Below, piece by piece: positions 36,697 to 44,596 of a stretch of DNA of 64,000 nucleotides; the stretch's first letter is position 1, and every line of letters starts with the position of its first letter. This DNA comes from Variovorax paradoxus. GTDB taxonomy: Bacteria; Pseudomonadota; Gammaproteobacteria; Burkholderiales; Burkholderiaceae_C. The notes beneath the pieces were generated by a model. The model was not told where the DNA came from. It made no database searches and saw only the letters and a program-made list of their open reading frames with translations. The DNA lies in assembly GCA_016806145.1 (NCBI GenBank), contig CP063168.1, positions 1 to 64,000 on the forward strand, read 5' to 3'. Both the position numbers and the translations under genes were made by a program.

Positions 36697-38196
36697 ATGC
36701 AAGAAGGCGAAAAGACGGTCTCCGAGGCGTTGCGGCTTGAGGTTTTGCGCGGAACGTCGATACCCGTGTACCAACAATTGGTCGATGGAATCCTTAGAGC
36801 GATCGAGGAAGGGCGGCTGCGCGCGGGTGATGCGCTTCCCTCAATTCGTACGGTGGCGGCCGAGCTCGCCGTGAATCAGATGACGGTGTCGAAAGCCTAC
36901 AAGTCGCTGTCTGCTCAGGGGGTCGTGCGCGGGCAAAGTGGGGGAGGCACGCGGGTGCTTGAGCGCACGTCCACCGATCTAGGTATGGCTCAGGCGTGGC
37001 AGCCTGCTGAAGCGCTTGATAGATTTCCCGCGCGGATGGCCGAACTTGCTGCAGCGCCAGGGGTCATCGCGTTTACCGATGCGTATCCGCGATTCTCCCC
37101 CGATGATGTTGACGCGTTTCGCGAGTGTCTGGATCGAACGCTCACCACCTACGGAGCGAGTACTTTTGCGTACGGACCCCCAGCGGGAAAATACGAGCTC
37201 CGGGAGCTGTTGGCTGGGATCGTTGGTCGCGGTGGCGTCGCTGTGCATGCCGACGACCTGGTGCTCACCTCCGGGGCGCAGCAAGCCCTGGATCTCTCTG
37301 CGCGTTTGCTGCTTGGCCCCGGCGATTCCGTGATCGTGGAATCACCGTGCTACTTCGGAGCGCTTGACGTGTTCCGCTCGTTGGGCGCTCGCATCGTAGA
37401 GCTCCCCATCTCGAGCGAAGGCATATCTCCAGTGGATTTTGCAGAGGCATGTGCGAAATTTTCGCCGAAGGCTTTCTACACCATTCCAACGGTGCACAAT
37501 CCAACAGGCGTCACGACGTCTGAGTTATGCCGACGCAAACTACTTGCCGTTGCTCGAAAGTTCGGTTGCGCAGTGATCGAGGATGATTATTGTCCCGAAT
37601 TTAGCTTTTCAAGAGAGCACATTCCCACATACTTGTCTCTTGCGCAGGGTAGCGTTCCGGTCTTTTATCTTCGCAGTCTTGGGAAGATCTATCTCCCGGG
37701 CATTCGTCTAGGGTTTCTTATCCCGCCGGAACCACAGTTGGCCCAGGCTTTGCAGCTGAAACGATCTTCAGACATGCACGGCCCGTTGCTGTTACAAAAC
37801 GCGGCTGAACTGTTCTTGCGGGACAGGGTAAGTAAAGCACGAGCCACACATGAACTTAAATCGATGCAGCAGCGCGCGTTGCTGCTGCATGACGAACTCT
37901 CTCGCTGGTTGCCGACTGGCTGTGGGACGCAGATGGTATCTGGGGGCCTCAGCTTTTGGGTGTCGTTGCCCAAGTCCGTGAAGAACGAGGATCTCTACTT
38001 TTCGGCGATCCGTCACAGCGTAGCTTTTTCGTTGGGCTCTGCGTTCGTGGATGCGTCCGCCGGAAGCTCAACCGGTCTGCGCTTAAGCTTCGGAGGGCTG
38101 GACACCGATCAGATCGAAGAGGGCGTCCAGCGCATCGTCTCGGTTTTGAAGTCGGTCTTTGGCGCGACCTCGGGCTCGGCGAACTATATCGTCTAA
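36697..38196 (+). CDS. MocR-type regulator (GntR helix-turn-helix fused to aminotransferase domain)
   Basis: A 499-residue fusion. Residues 15-88 form a GntR winged helix (IPVYQQLVDGILRAIEEGRL, LPSIRTVAAELAVNQMTVSK). From about residue 120 a fold-type I aminotransferase domain follows, with YGPPAGKYELRELLA, VIEDDYCPEF and the PLP Lys in SLGKIYLPGIRLGF (K330). MocR proteins use PLP to sense an amino compound and regulate genes such as those for GABA, taurine or vitamin B6. ATG 36697 is preferred over the GTG one codon earlier. It is divergent from the GSAM-like gene and points toward the ABC-transporter block. Confidence 0.92.
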   Translation: MQEGEKTVSEALRLEVLRGTSIPVYQQLVDGILRAIEEGRLRAGDALPSIRTVAAELAVNQMTVSKAYKSLSAQGVVRGQSGGGTRVLERTSTDLGMAQAWQPAEALDRFPARMAELAAAPGVIAFTDAYPRFSPDDVDAFRECLDRTLTTYGASTFAYGPPAGKYELRELLAGIVGRGGVAVHADDLVLTSGAQQALDLSARLLLGPGDSVIVESPCYFGALDVFRSLGARIVELPISSEGISPVDFAEACAKFSPKAFYTIPTVHNPTGVTTSELCRRKLLAVARKFGCAVIEDDYCPEFSFSREHIPTYLSLAQGSVPVFYLRSLGKIYLPGIRLGFLIPPEPQLAQALQLKRSSDMHGPLLLQNAAELFLRDRVSKARATHELKSMQQRALLLHDELSRWLPTGCGTQMVSGGLSFWVSLPKSVKNEDLYFSAIRHSVAFSLGSAFVDASAGSSTGLRLSFGGLDTDQIEEGVQRIVSVLKSVFGATSGSANYIV

Positions 38197-38460
38197 ACGG
38201 CGCTACAACGCCGCGGCCTGTTCAAGAGGCGCCCCAACCACTCCATTGCAACCTCGAGCAGCTCGACGGTGAGCAATTCGATCTTCTAAGCCACTTGAGA
38301 GCGATTTGCCTGCCGCAGAGCGCGGAGTCGCGGCAAGCACCCGCTTGCGAGGTAATGGGCATGAGTTTGCCAAGCAGATGCAGCTCCTACACCCGTTCTC
38401 CGCCGTCGCCGGCAGTCTTTCGCTTACGCGTTTGGTCGGGGCGGTGACCGTCCCCACTTT
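38197..38460. other. Unrecognised sequence downstream of mocR
   Basis: No supported gene. The sequence runs into the IS66 tnpB relic on its right and may be decayed mobile-element DNA. Confidence 0.3.
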
Positions 38461-38750
38461 CTAGCTTCATCGGCCGCCATCCATCGTACAGTGAACTTGC
38501 GCCGGGCTCGACCTGCGGTCAGGTGAGCGGCCACACGCCAGAGGCTGGCCAGCAGACACAAGCTATTCCGTCATTCCACAGCACTTTGATCCAGCCGCCG
38601 AGTCACCTGCGATAGACGGCGCCATATCCGGAATACGGGCCCAAGGATAGGCCGACTCCACCTACATCGTCAGCGTGTACGTGCTGCAGCGCGTATCCGC
38701 CACGTCCGCAAGCAGTCAGACCCGGTGCTCGGACCCGAACCAACCCATGC
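38461..38750 (-). pseudogene. Degenerate IS66-family TnpB (Orf2) fragment
   Basis: On the reverse strand LGPYSGYGAVYRR, an in-frame stop, then GGWIKVLWNDGIACVCWPAS and GVWPL follow the order of the IS66 TnpB core (DPFSG..FVFRGRRGD.IKVLWWDG.G.CL..KRLE.G.FVWP). Further on SSLYDGWRPMKL may be the end (SSAQL...IDWRRP). Stops and frame changes make it inactive. The match is by eye and partly degenerate. Confidence 0.45.
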
Positions 38751-38933
38751 ACTTCGGGACAGTGTGCGCAGCACCCGGCACGAGTGGTCTTGATCGACAG
38801 CCCATGTAGTCGCACTTGCGCGTCCGGGCACGTCAGGTCAACAAGTTGTTCCGCTGCGCGGTGACCTCGATGGCAAAAAACGGATTGGTCGGTAGTGGAA
38901 GTGACCTGCCCGGTTTAATCGAGACAGTTTTTC

Positions 38934-39779
38934 CTAGAAGACGGCGGGTTGCAGGTCTTGGCGGGGTTGCTGTTTGAACTCCGCCGGGGTCAAGTATTGC
39001 AGGCTGCTGTGCGGACGCACCTCGTTGTAGTGATTGCGCCAAGCTTCGATCAGGACAGCGGCTTCGCGGCGCGAGCGGAACCACTCGATGGATAGGCACT
39101 CGTCGCGGAACTTGCCGTTGAAGCTCTCATCGGTGCCGTTCTGCCAGGGCTTGCCCGGATCGTTGAGCACGGTGGCGATGCCCGAGCCCGAGATCCACTC
39201 CAGGATGGCCTGGCTGACGAACTCGGGCCCGTTGTCCGAGCGCATGAACAGCGGCGCCCCATGCAGGCTCACCAGGCGCGACAGCACCTCGATCACGCGC
39301 TTGGAGCGAATGGCGCCCGCCACGTCGATGGCCAGGCACTCGCGGGTGTATTCATCCACGACGGTCAGGCACTTGATCTGTTGGCCGCTGGCCGTGGTGT
39401 CGAAGACGAAGTCATAGGCCCAGACCATGTTGGCCTTGAACGGTGTGTGGATGCGTGGGCGCACCGAGGCGATGCGCTTGCGCGGGCGCTTCCTGGGCAC
39501 CAGCAGGCCCGCCTGGCGCCACAAGCGATGCGTGCGCGACCAGCTCAACTCGAAGCCACGGCGGCGCAAGAACACGCGGATGCGGCGGTAGCCGTAGCGG
39601 GGGTACAAGGCCGAGAGTTCCTTCATCGCCGCGAGCACCGGTGCATCCTTGGCCGGCAGGCGCAGCTCGTAGCTGGGCGTGGCCCGCGACATGCCCAGCA
39701 GCCCGCAGGCACGACGCAAACTCAGGCCCCGTGCGCGCACGAAGGCCAGTTGCTCGCGCCGCGCCAGCGGGCTCACCAT
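38934..39779 (-). CDS. IS3-family transposase OrfB with DDE catalytic domain
   Basis: A 281-residue integrase-fold protein. The DDE residues are seen in MVWAYDFVFDTT (Asp), RSDNGPEFVSQ (Asp) and NGTDESFNGKFRDECL (Glu). A helical HTH_21 region (GLLGMSRATPSY, LYPRYGYRRIRVFLRRRG) precedes it. The active transposase is normally the OrfAB fusion made by -1 frameshifting on the A7 run (39785-39779) in the overlap with orfA; the separate ATG here lies in that run. Confidence 0.93.
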   Translation of the reverse strand: MVSPLARREQLAFVRARGLSLRRACGLLGMSRATPSYELRLPAKDAPVLAAMKELSALYPRYGYRRIRVFLRRRGFELSWSRTHRLWRQAGLLVPRKRPRKRIASVRPRIHTPFKANMVWAYDFVFDTTASGQQIKCLTVVDEYTRECLAIDVAGAIRSKRVIEVLSRLVSLHGAPLFMRSDNGPEFVSQAILEWISGSGIATVLNDPGKPWQNGTDESFNGKFRDECLSIEWFRSRREAAVLIEAWRNHYNEVRPHSSLQYLTPAEFKQQPRQDLQPAVF

Positions 39780-40036
39780 TTTTTTGTGTTGATCTCCTTG
39801 AGGATCTCGATGTCCAGATCCCGCTCGGCAAGCAGCTTCTTCAGGCGGCTGTTCTCAAGCTCCAGGGCCTTGAGCCGTTTGACGTCCGCTGCCTCCATCT
39901 GGCCGAAGTGCTTGCGCCACGCATAGATGGTGGCGTCGCTGACCTTGTGCTTCTTGGCGGCCTCGGCCACCGTGGTGCGATCTGCTTCGCGCAGGATCGT
40001 GACCATTTGCTCTTCCGTGAATCGACTCTTCTTCAT
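39773..40036 (-). CDS. IS3-family transposase OrfA
   Basis: An 87-residue protein with an HTH_Tnp_1 domain (FTEEQMVTILREADRTTVAE, HKVSDATIYAWRKHFGQM) and a C-terminal leucine-zipper-like helix (LKALELENSRLKKLLAERDL). It binds the terminal repeats. It ends INTKKW-stop in the slippery A7 run, overlapping orfB by 7 bases. Confidence 0.93.
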   Translation of the reverse strand: MKKSRFTEEQMVTILREADRTTVAEAAKKHKVSDATIYAWRKHFGQMEAADVKRLKALELENSRLKKLLAERDLDIEILKEINTKKW

Positions 40037-40101
40037 GGGCTCCTCTTCGGGCGGGAGCCATCTTCCTAGAAATCAATGTCTCGGAGAAACCGGGCAGGTC
40101 A

Positions 40102-40446
40102 GAAGCGTCAGGACCGCGACCTCTACTGGAGGTGGTGCGCTGCCATCGCGTCGCCGGTCGCCCCCAGATGTTCACCGCCACGGTGAGCGCTCTGCACCCT
40201 TTTGGCGCTTGCACGGTGAGTTTCGCACCGTAGCGGGGTGCGTCGCTATTGCGAGGGAGGGTGTCCGCAGACCAACTCTCGGAGAACGTGCCGGTTTCGA
40301 GCCCCACCCCTCGGTGGCATGGCAATTGCACTACTTGTACTAGTGCAAACCATGACAAACCGGTGTTGACCTACTGCACGACATGCATCTACGATACAAG
40401 AGAGATGCAACAACAGTCCCGCCGACAACTGACGAAAGGCAAGCAA
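40102..40446 (+). promoter_or_regulatory. Promoter and candidate operator for the ABC-transporter block
   Basis: The inverted repeat TTGCACTA-N7-TAGTGCAA lies at 40326-40333/40341-40348. Just downstream, TTGACC (40366-40371) and TACGAT (40390-40395) with an 18-base spacer form a plausible sigma-70 promoter for the binding-protein gene, and a further TGCAC..TGCAT half-site pair lies inside it. The repeat shares the TTGCA/TGCAA core with the palindrome in front of mocR, so the same regulator may bind both. Left of 40320 there is no supported gene. Confidence 0.5.
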
Positions 40447-41574
40447 ATGAAAAGAGGTTCCTTGACACACCCTCAACACAACCCGGCCAGCCCGCGCGCA
40501 CCTTGGCTCGGGCTGAGTAGAGGTCTGAGTTCGATCTTGACGGCCGCGTTCTGTTTGGCTGGCGTGCTAGCGCCGGTACATGACGTTGCCGCCCAAGCCA
40601 AGCCGCTCCAAGGTCAGACCATCGTCGTCTACACCTTCGGTGGAACTCAGCTTGAAGTTACGAAGGAATTGGTCTTCAAACCCTTCGAAGCGGAAACCGG
40701 CGCCAAGATTGTCATTGACGACTCCTGCTGCACGCGCATGCCGGCCGTGCTTGAAGCCGGGCAGTTTCTCGGCGACGTGGTGCTCGGGCTCGACCGCGGA
40801 GGCATGTTGGCGCGAGCAGATAAGGGCTACTTGGTGGCAGATCCTCGGCTGGAAAAGATCGCGCGGGCACGTGGCGTACCCGAGCCATTCCCGTCGCCAA
40901 GCATGATGATCACGAACAGCTATTCGTACGTGATCGCCGCAAAAGACAAGACGGTGCCGCTGCCTAAGACCTGGGCCGAATTCTGGGATGCAAAGAAGTT
41001 CCCGGGTTCTCGGGGTCTTTTGAGGGTGGGGCCACAGGTGCAGATGGAGGCGGCTTTGCTTGCGGACGGTGTACCTGCAGACAAGCTCTACCCTCTGGAT
41101 GTGACTCGCGCTTTGAAGAAGCTTGATGCGCTCAGGGCGTCCTCCAAGATTGTCGTGAACACTTCAGGTGCCGACATGATCAACAACCTTGGTACGGGTG
41201 AAGCAACGTACTCGTTTGCGTACAGCAACCGCGCTTTCATGGCGCAGAAGAACGGTATCAACCTCAACTACGGTTTCGACGATGGATTCATCGTTGGAAA
41301 CGGCGGCGCGATCTTGAAGGGCGCCAAGAATGTCGACGGTGCAGTCGCATTGCTTGAGTACAACATGCGTCCGGAAGTCCTTGCTCGATTCGCGGAGCGA
41401 ACTGGCATGGCGCCCTCCTATCCGGCCGCCACGGCAATGGTGGACGAAAAAATCCGACCGATGCTTCCCACTGCTCCGGCGAACGCAGCAAAGCAACAGA
41501 TGTTGAACGATGGCTTCTGGCAGGCAAACCAGATTGAACTCAACAAGCGATGGGTCGGGTGGCTGGCTCAGTGA
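40447..41574 (+). CDS. Polyamine-type ABC transporter substrate-binding protein (first copy)
   Basis: A 375-residue periplasmic receptor with an N-terminal signal peptide ending near VHDVAAQA. IVVYTFGGTQLEV, KPFEAETGAKIVIDD, VPLPKTWAEFWDAKKFPG and GEATYSFAYSNRAF match the spermidine/putrescine-binding (SBP_bac) cluster. A double Cys (DDSCCTRM) is unusual and shared with the second copy at 54.3 kb. ATG 40447 follows AAAGGC; an ATG at 40405 is open too. Fused permease and ATPase genes follow. The ligand is unknown. Confidence 0.9.
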   Translation: MKRGSLTHPQHNPASPRAPWLGLSRGLSSILTAAFCLAGVLAPVHDVAAQAKPLQGQTIVVYTFGGTQLEVTKELVFKPFEAETGAKIVIDDSCCTRMPAVLEAGQFLGDVVLGLDRGGMLARADKGYLVADPRLEKIARARGVPEPFPSPSMMITNSYSYVIAAKDKTVPLPKTWAEFWDAKKFPGSRGLLRVGPQVQMEAALLADGVPADKLYPLDVTRALKKLDALRASSKIVVNTSGADMINNLGTGEATYSFAYSNRAFMAQKNGINLNYGFDDGFIVGNGGAILKGAKNVDGAVALLEYNMRPEVLARFAERTGMAPSYPAATAMVDEKIRPMLPTAPANAAKQQMLNDGFWQANQIELNKRWVGWLAQ

Positions 41575-41647
41575 ACTTCAAAGGCTATGCACGAGCCAAG
41601 CTCATTGATCCAAATCCCAAAGAATACGACGACGTTGTCGGGAATCC

Positions 41648-43411
41648 ATGCATCTAGAACGTAAACAATCTCGGTTGCTTTCCCGGGGCGCCAGCATGCT
41701 GGCTTGGGGTGTTGTTGGTGCGTTTCTACTCATCACTTTCATCCTGCCCCTCTTCGTCGTGCTCTTTAAGAGCTTGGGCAATCCTCTTTACGAGAACTAC
41801 GCTTCCGTTGTGCTTTCCGACTCGACGCGGACGATCATGCTGCGTACGCTCAAGTTGGGCGCAATTGTGACTCTGGTATGCGTACTGCTGGCCTATCCGG
41901 CGGCGTACGCGATGACCAAGCTCAGCAAGACGTGGAAGGGGATCGTCTTGGCATTAATCATTCTGCCGTTCCTTACTTCCTACCTTGTTCGAACCTATGG
42001 CTGGATTGCCATTCTTGGAAACAATGGGCCGATCGCGGCTGTGGCTCGATGGGTGGGGATCAATGAGTTAAGTCTTAATGGAACATTGCTGGGTTTGACC
42101 CTCGCAATGACCCATATGCTGCTGCCGCTGATGATCATGCCGCTGTTTGCGGCCATGAGCGCAATCGATCCGCGTCAACTGCTTGCATCAAACTCATTGG
42201 GCGCAAAGCCGGCGGAAACTTTTGTCCGCGTCTACCTTCCACAGACTGTCAGTGGGCTGATTTCGGGCGCGCTGCTGGTGTTCGTGGTCTCGCTCGGTTT
42301 TTTCATTACGCCGGCGCTGATAGGTGGAATGAAGGAAACGACGATCGCGCAGATTATCTACTCCTACATCAACGAGCTATTCGATTGGGGCCGGTCAGCA
42401 AGCTTGGCGGTCGTCCTGGTAATTGTCATTCTTGCGCTGCTGGTGTTGACTGGCCGATTTGTCAATCTGGCGAGTGTGTTCGGTGTCAAAGAGAAGGTGG
42501 GAACATCGCGCCGGATTCGCGCGCGAAGGCTTCAATCGAGTGGGATTCTTCGCTTAGTCGCGGCTATGGCATCTCGTCTCCCGGCTCAACGGCATGGCAA
42601 ACGGATTGCAGGGATGGTACTTGCCCTCAATCTGGCAATTCTTACGTTGCCGCTCATCTACGTCTTGTTGGTCTCTTTCCAACCTCTGCGGCTTCTCGCT
42701 CTGCCCACCGATGGCTTCTCGCTGGCGTGGTATGGCATGGCGCTCAATAAAGCGGAGTGGTTTGAGGCGACACACAATAGCGTTTTGCTGGCGATTTCGG
42801 CAAGTCTGATTGCGCTGCCGGTAGGGTACTTTCTGGCGGCAAAGGCGCGAGCTGCAAGCCCCGGAATGGGCGCGGCGATCACGTTCATTGCGATTGGTCC
42901 CCTGGTTCTTCCCCACATCCTTCTTGCGTTGGGGCTCTACGGCGTCTACGTGCAACTCGGGTGGCTGGGGAACCTTGGCGCACTCGCGCTGGCCCACTCC
43001 GTTTGCGCATTGCCCTATGTGTTCGTAAACCTCTCGAATGGGCTTGCGAGCTACGACGTGCGTTTGGACCAAGCTGCGGCGAGCATGGGCGCCAGACCTA
43101 TGAGAGCCTTATGGCGGATCAAGTTGCCGATTCTTCGCCCTGCATTGATCACTGCGGTAGCGCTGGGATTCCTCGCTTCCTTCGACGAACTCATCATCGC
43201 CTTGTTTGTGGCGGGCCCGAGCATTCCGACGCTTCCAGTGCGGATGTGGGCTGCGACATCCCAGAACCTCAGTCCGGAGCTTGCGGTAGTGGGAACGCTG
43301 CTCATTCTTCTCGTCATCGCGATCATCGCGGTCCTCAAACTGGTGCAAACGCGTCGGAGCTCACTGCAATCGACGCCCTCCGACGCGCCAACGAATCTTG
43401 TTTCCCCATGA
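41648..43411 (+). CDS. ABC transporter permease, PotB-like and PotC-like halves fused
   Basis: A 587-residue membrane protein holding two MetI-type permease domains. The first (about residues 15-285) carries LASNSLGAKPAETFVRVYLP as its ATPase-coupling loop. The second (about 310-570) carries AAASMGARPMRALWRIKLPI. In most polyamine-type systems these are two separate genes. About 12 membrane segments are visible (GVVGAFLLITFILPLFVVLF, LILPFLTSYLVRTYGWIAIL and so on). It starts 73 bases after the receptor and overlaps the ATPase start by 4 bases. Confidence 0.9.
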   Translation: MHLERKQSRLLSRGASMLAWGVVGAFLLITFILPLFVVLFKSLGNPLYENYASVVLSDSTRTIMLRTLKLGAIVTLVCVLLAYPAAYAMTKLSKTWKGIVLALIILPFLTSYLVRTYGWIAILGNNGPIAAVARWVGINELSLNGTLLGLTLAMTHMLLPLMIMPLFAAMSAIDPRQLLASNSLGAKPAETFVRVYLPQTVSGLISGALLVFVVSLGFFITPALIGGMKETTIAQIIYSYINELFDWGRSASLAVVLVIVILALLVLTGRFVNLASVFGVKEKVGTSRRIRARRLQSSGILRLVAAMASRLPAQRHGKRIAGMVLALNLAILTLPLIYVLLVSFQPLRLLALPTDGFSLAWYGMALNKAEWFEATHNSVLLAISASLIALPVGYFLAAKARAASPGMGAAITFIAIGPLVLPHILLALGLYGVYVQLGWLGNLGALALAHSVCALPYVFVNLSNGLASYDVRLDQAAASMGARPMRALWRIKLPILRPALITAVALGFLASFDELIIALFVAGPSIPTLPVRMWAATSQNLSPELAVVGTLLILLVIAIIAVLKLVQTRRSSLQSTPSDAPTNLVSP

Positions 43412-44577
43412 CTCTCGCCATTTCTCAATCTCGCACCCAACACCTGCACCCGGTGGATTCGCCAGCTGTGTCGGACACCAAGGCAGGTGCCGGTCGCATA
43501 CGTTTGACTGACCTCCAAAAGCGCTATGGAACGGTGCGCGCCTTGGATGGCGTCTCATTGGACATTGAAGAAGGCAGTTTTGTTGCGCTTCTTGGCCCTA
43601 GTGGCTGCGGCAAGACAACCCTGTTGAGTGCAATTGCGGGCTTCGCGGAAGTGGACAGCGGCAGCATCGAGATCAACGGCGTCAAGTTGACGAAAAACAC
43701 CCCCGCCTACGAGCGGAATCTAGGCATCGTCTTCCAGCACTACGCACTCTTTCCACACATGACGGTGCGACGGAACATCGCCTATCCGTTGGAAATTCGT
43801 CGCCAGGAAAAAAGTGCGATTGACCTCGCGGTTCAGCGTACGCTGGCAATGGTGGATCTCGCAGGCCTGCAGGATCGTTACCCAGGCGAGCTCTCCGGCG
43901 GACAGCAGCAGCGAGTTGCGCTGGCGCGCGCACTCGTGTACTCGCCTCCAGTGCTCCTCCTCGATGAACCTCTCGGTGCACTTGATAGACGCCTAAGGGA
44001 CGTCATGCAAGCCGAGCTAAAGGATCTACATCGCAGGCTTGGAAAAACGTTCGTCTACGTGACACATGACCAGGACGAGGCGCTGGCGATGGCCGATCAG
44101 GTGGTCGTCATGCGTAGCGGGCGCGTCGAGCAGCAAGGTGCGCCCCTTGATTTATACGAGCACCCCGCGAATGAGTTTGTCGCACGGTTTGTCGGCGAAT
44201 GCAATGTCGTGCACGGCAATTGGCGCGATGCGGGCGCCGGCTATGAATTGATCGAGCCTGCCTCTGGTTTGGTTTTGCATCGATGTTTAAAAAAGCCTCA
44301 CGACCGCAATGCGTCCGTTGCTATTCGACCCGAGTGGATGCAGGTATTGGGCGGGAACGAGTCTACAAGCGCGCAACTTCAGCAACTCTCCTGCAAGACG
44401 CTGCAGACACGCTTCCATGGAAGCGAGTCGATCATGGATGTGTCGTCCCCGATGGGGGAACTGCTTGTACGTGTTCCGTACCGGCAACGACGCATCGTTG
44501 ATGTCAACTCGGACTCATTCAATGTGGGCTGGAACCCCGAGGAAACGGTCTTGCTCGGCAGCTCTCGACAAGGTTGA
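43408..44577 (+). CDS. ABC transporter ATP-binding protein, PotA-like
   Basis: A 389-residue ATPase. Walker A GPSGCGKTT, Q-loop FQHYALFPHMTV, signature LSGGQQQRVALARAL, Walker B VLLLDEPLGALD, and the H-loop THDQDEAL are all intact. A C-terminal TOBE-like region (from about 290) is of the PotA/FbpC type. About 40 extra residues precede the usual start, so a later start is possible. It drives the fused permease; the 4-base overlap shows co-translation. Confidence 0.93.
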   Translation: MTLAISQSRTQHLHPVDSPAVSDTKAGAGRIRLTDLQKRYGTVRALDGVSLDIEEGSFVALLGPSGCGKTTLLSAIAGFAEVDSGSIEINGVKLTKNTPAYERNLGIVFQHYALFPHMTVRRNIAYPLEIRRQEKSAIDLAVQRTLAMVDLAGLQDRYPGELSGGQQQRVALARALVYSPPVLLLDEPLGALDRRLRDVMQAELKDLHRRLGKTFVYVTHDQDEALAMADQVVVMRSGRVEQQGAPLDLYEHPANEFVARFVGECNVVHGNWRDAGAGYELIEPASGLVLHRCLKKPHDRNASVAIRPEWMQVLGGNESTSAQLQQLSCKTLQTRFHGSESIMDVSSPMGELLVRVPYRQRRIVDVNSDSFNVGWNPEETVLLGSSRQG

Positions 44578-44596
44578 AAGGTAGAGAGAAAAGAAG

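Larger units (their letters stand above)
38902..40101 (-). mobile_element. Intact IS3-family insertion sequence, IS407-type, with 4-bp target duplication
   Basis: A 1200-base element. Left end TGACCTGCCCGGTTT and right end its exact reverse complement form terminal inverted repeats; similarity continues imperfectly for about 40 bases (GAGACA shared). The direct repeat GAAG flanks both ends (38898-38901 and 40102-40105), matching the 4-base duplication typical of the IS407 group. Two overlapping reverse-strand genes, orfA and orfB, fill it. Intact genes and an unmutated target repeat point to a recent insertion. Confidence 0.92.
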
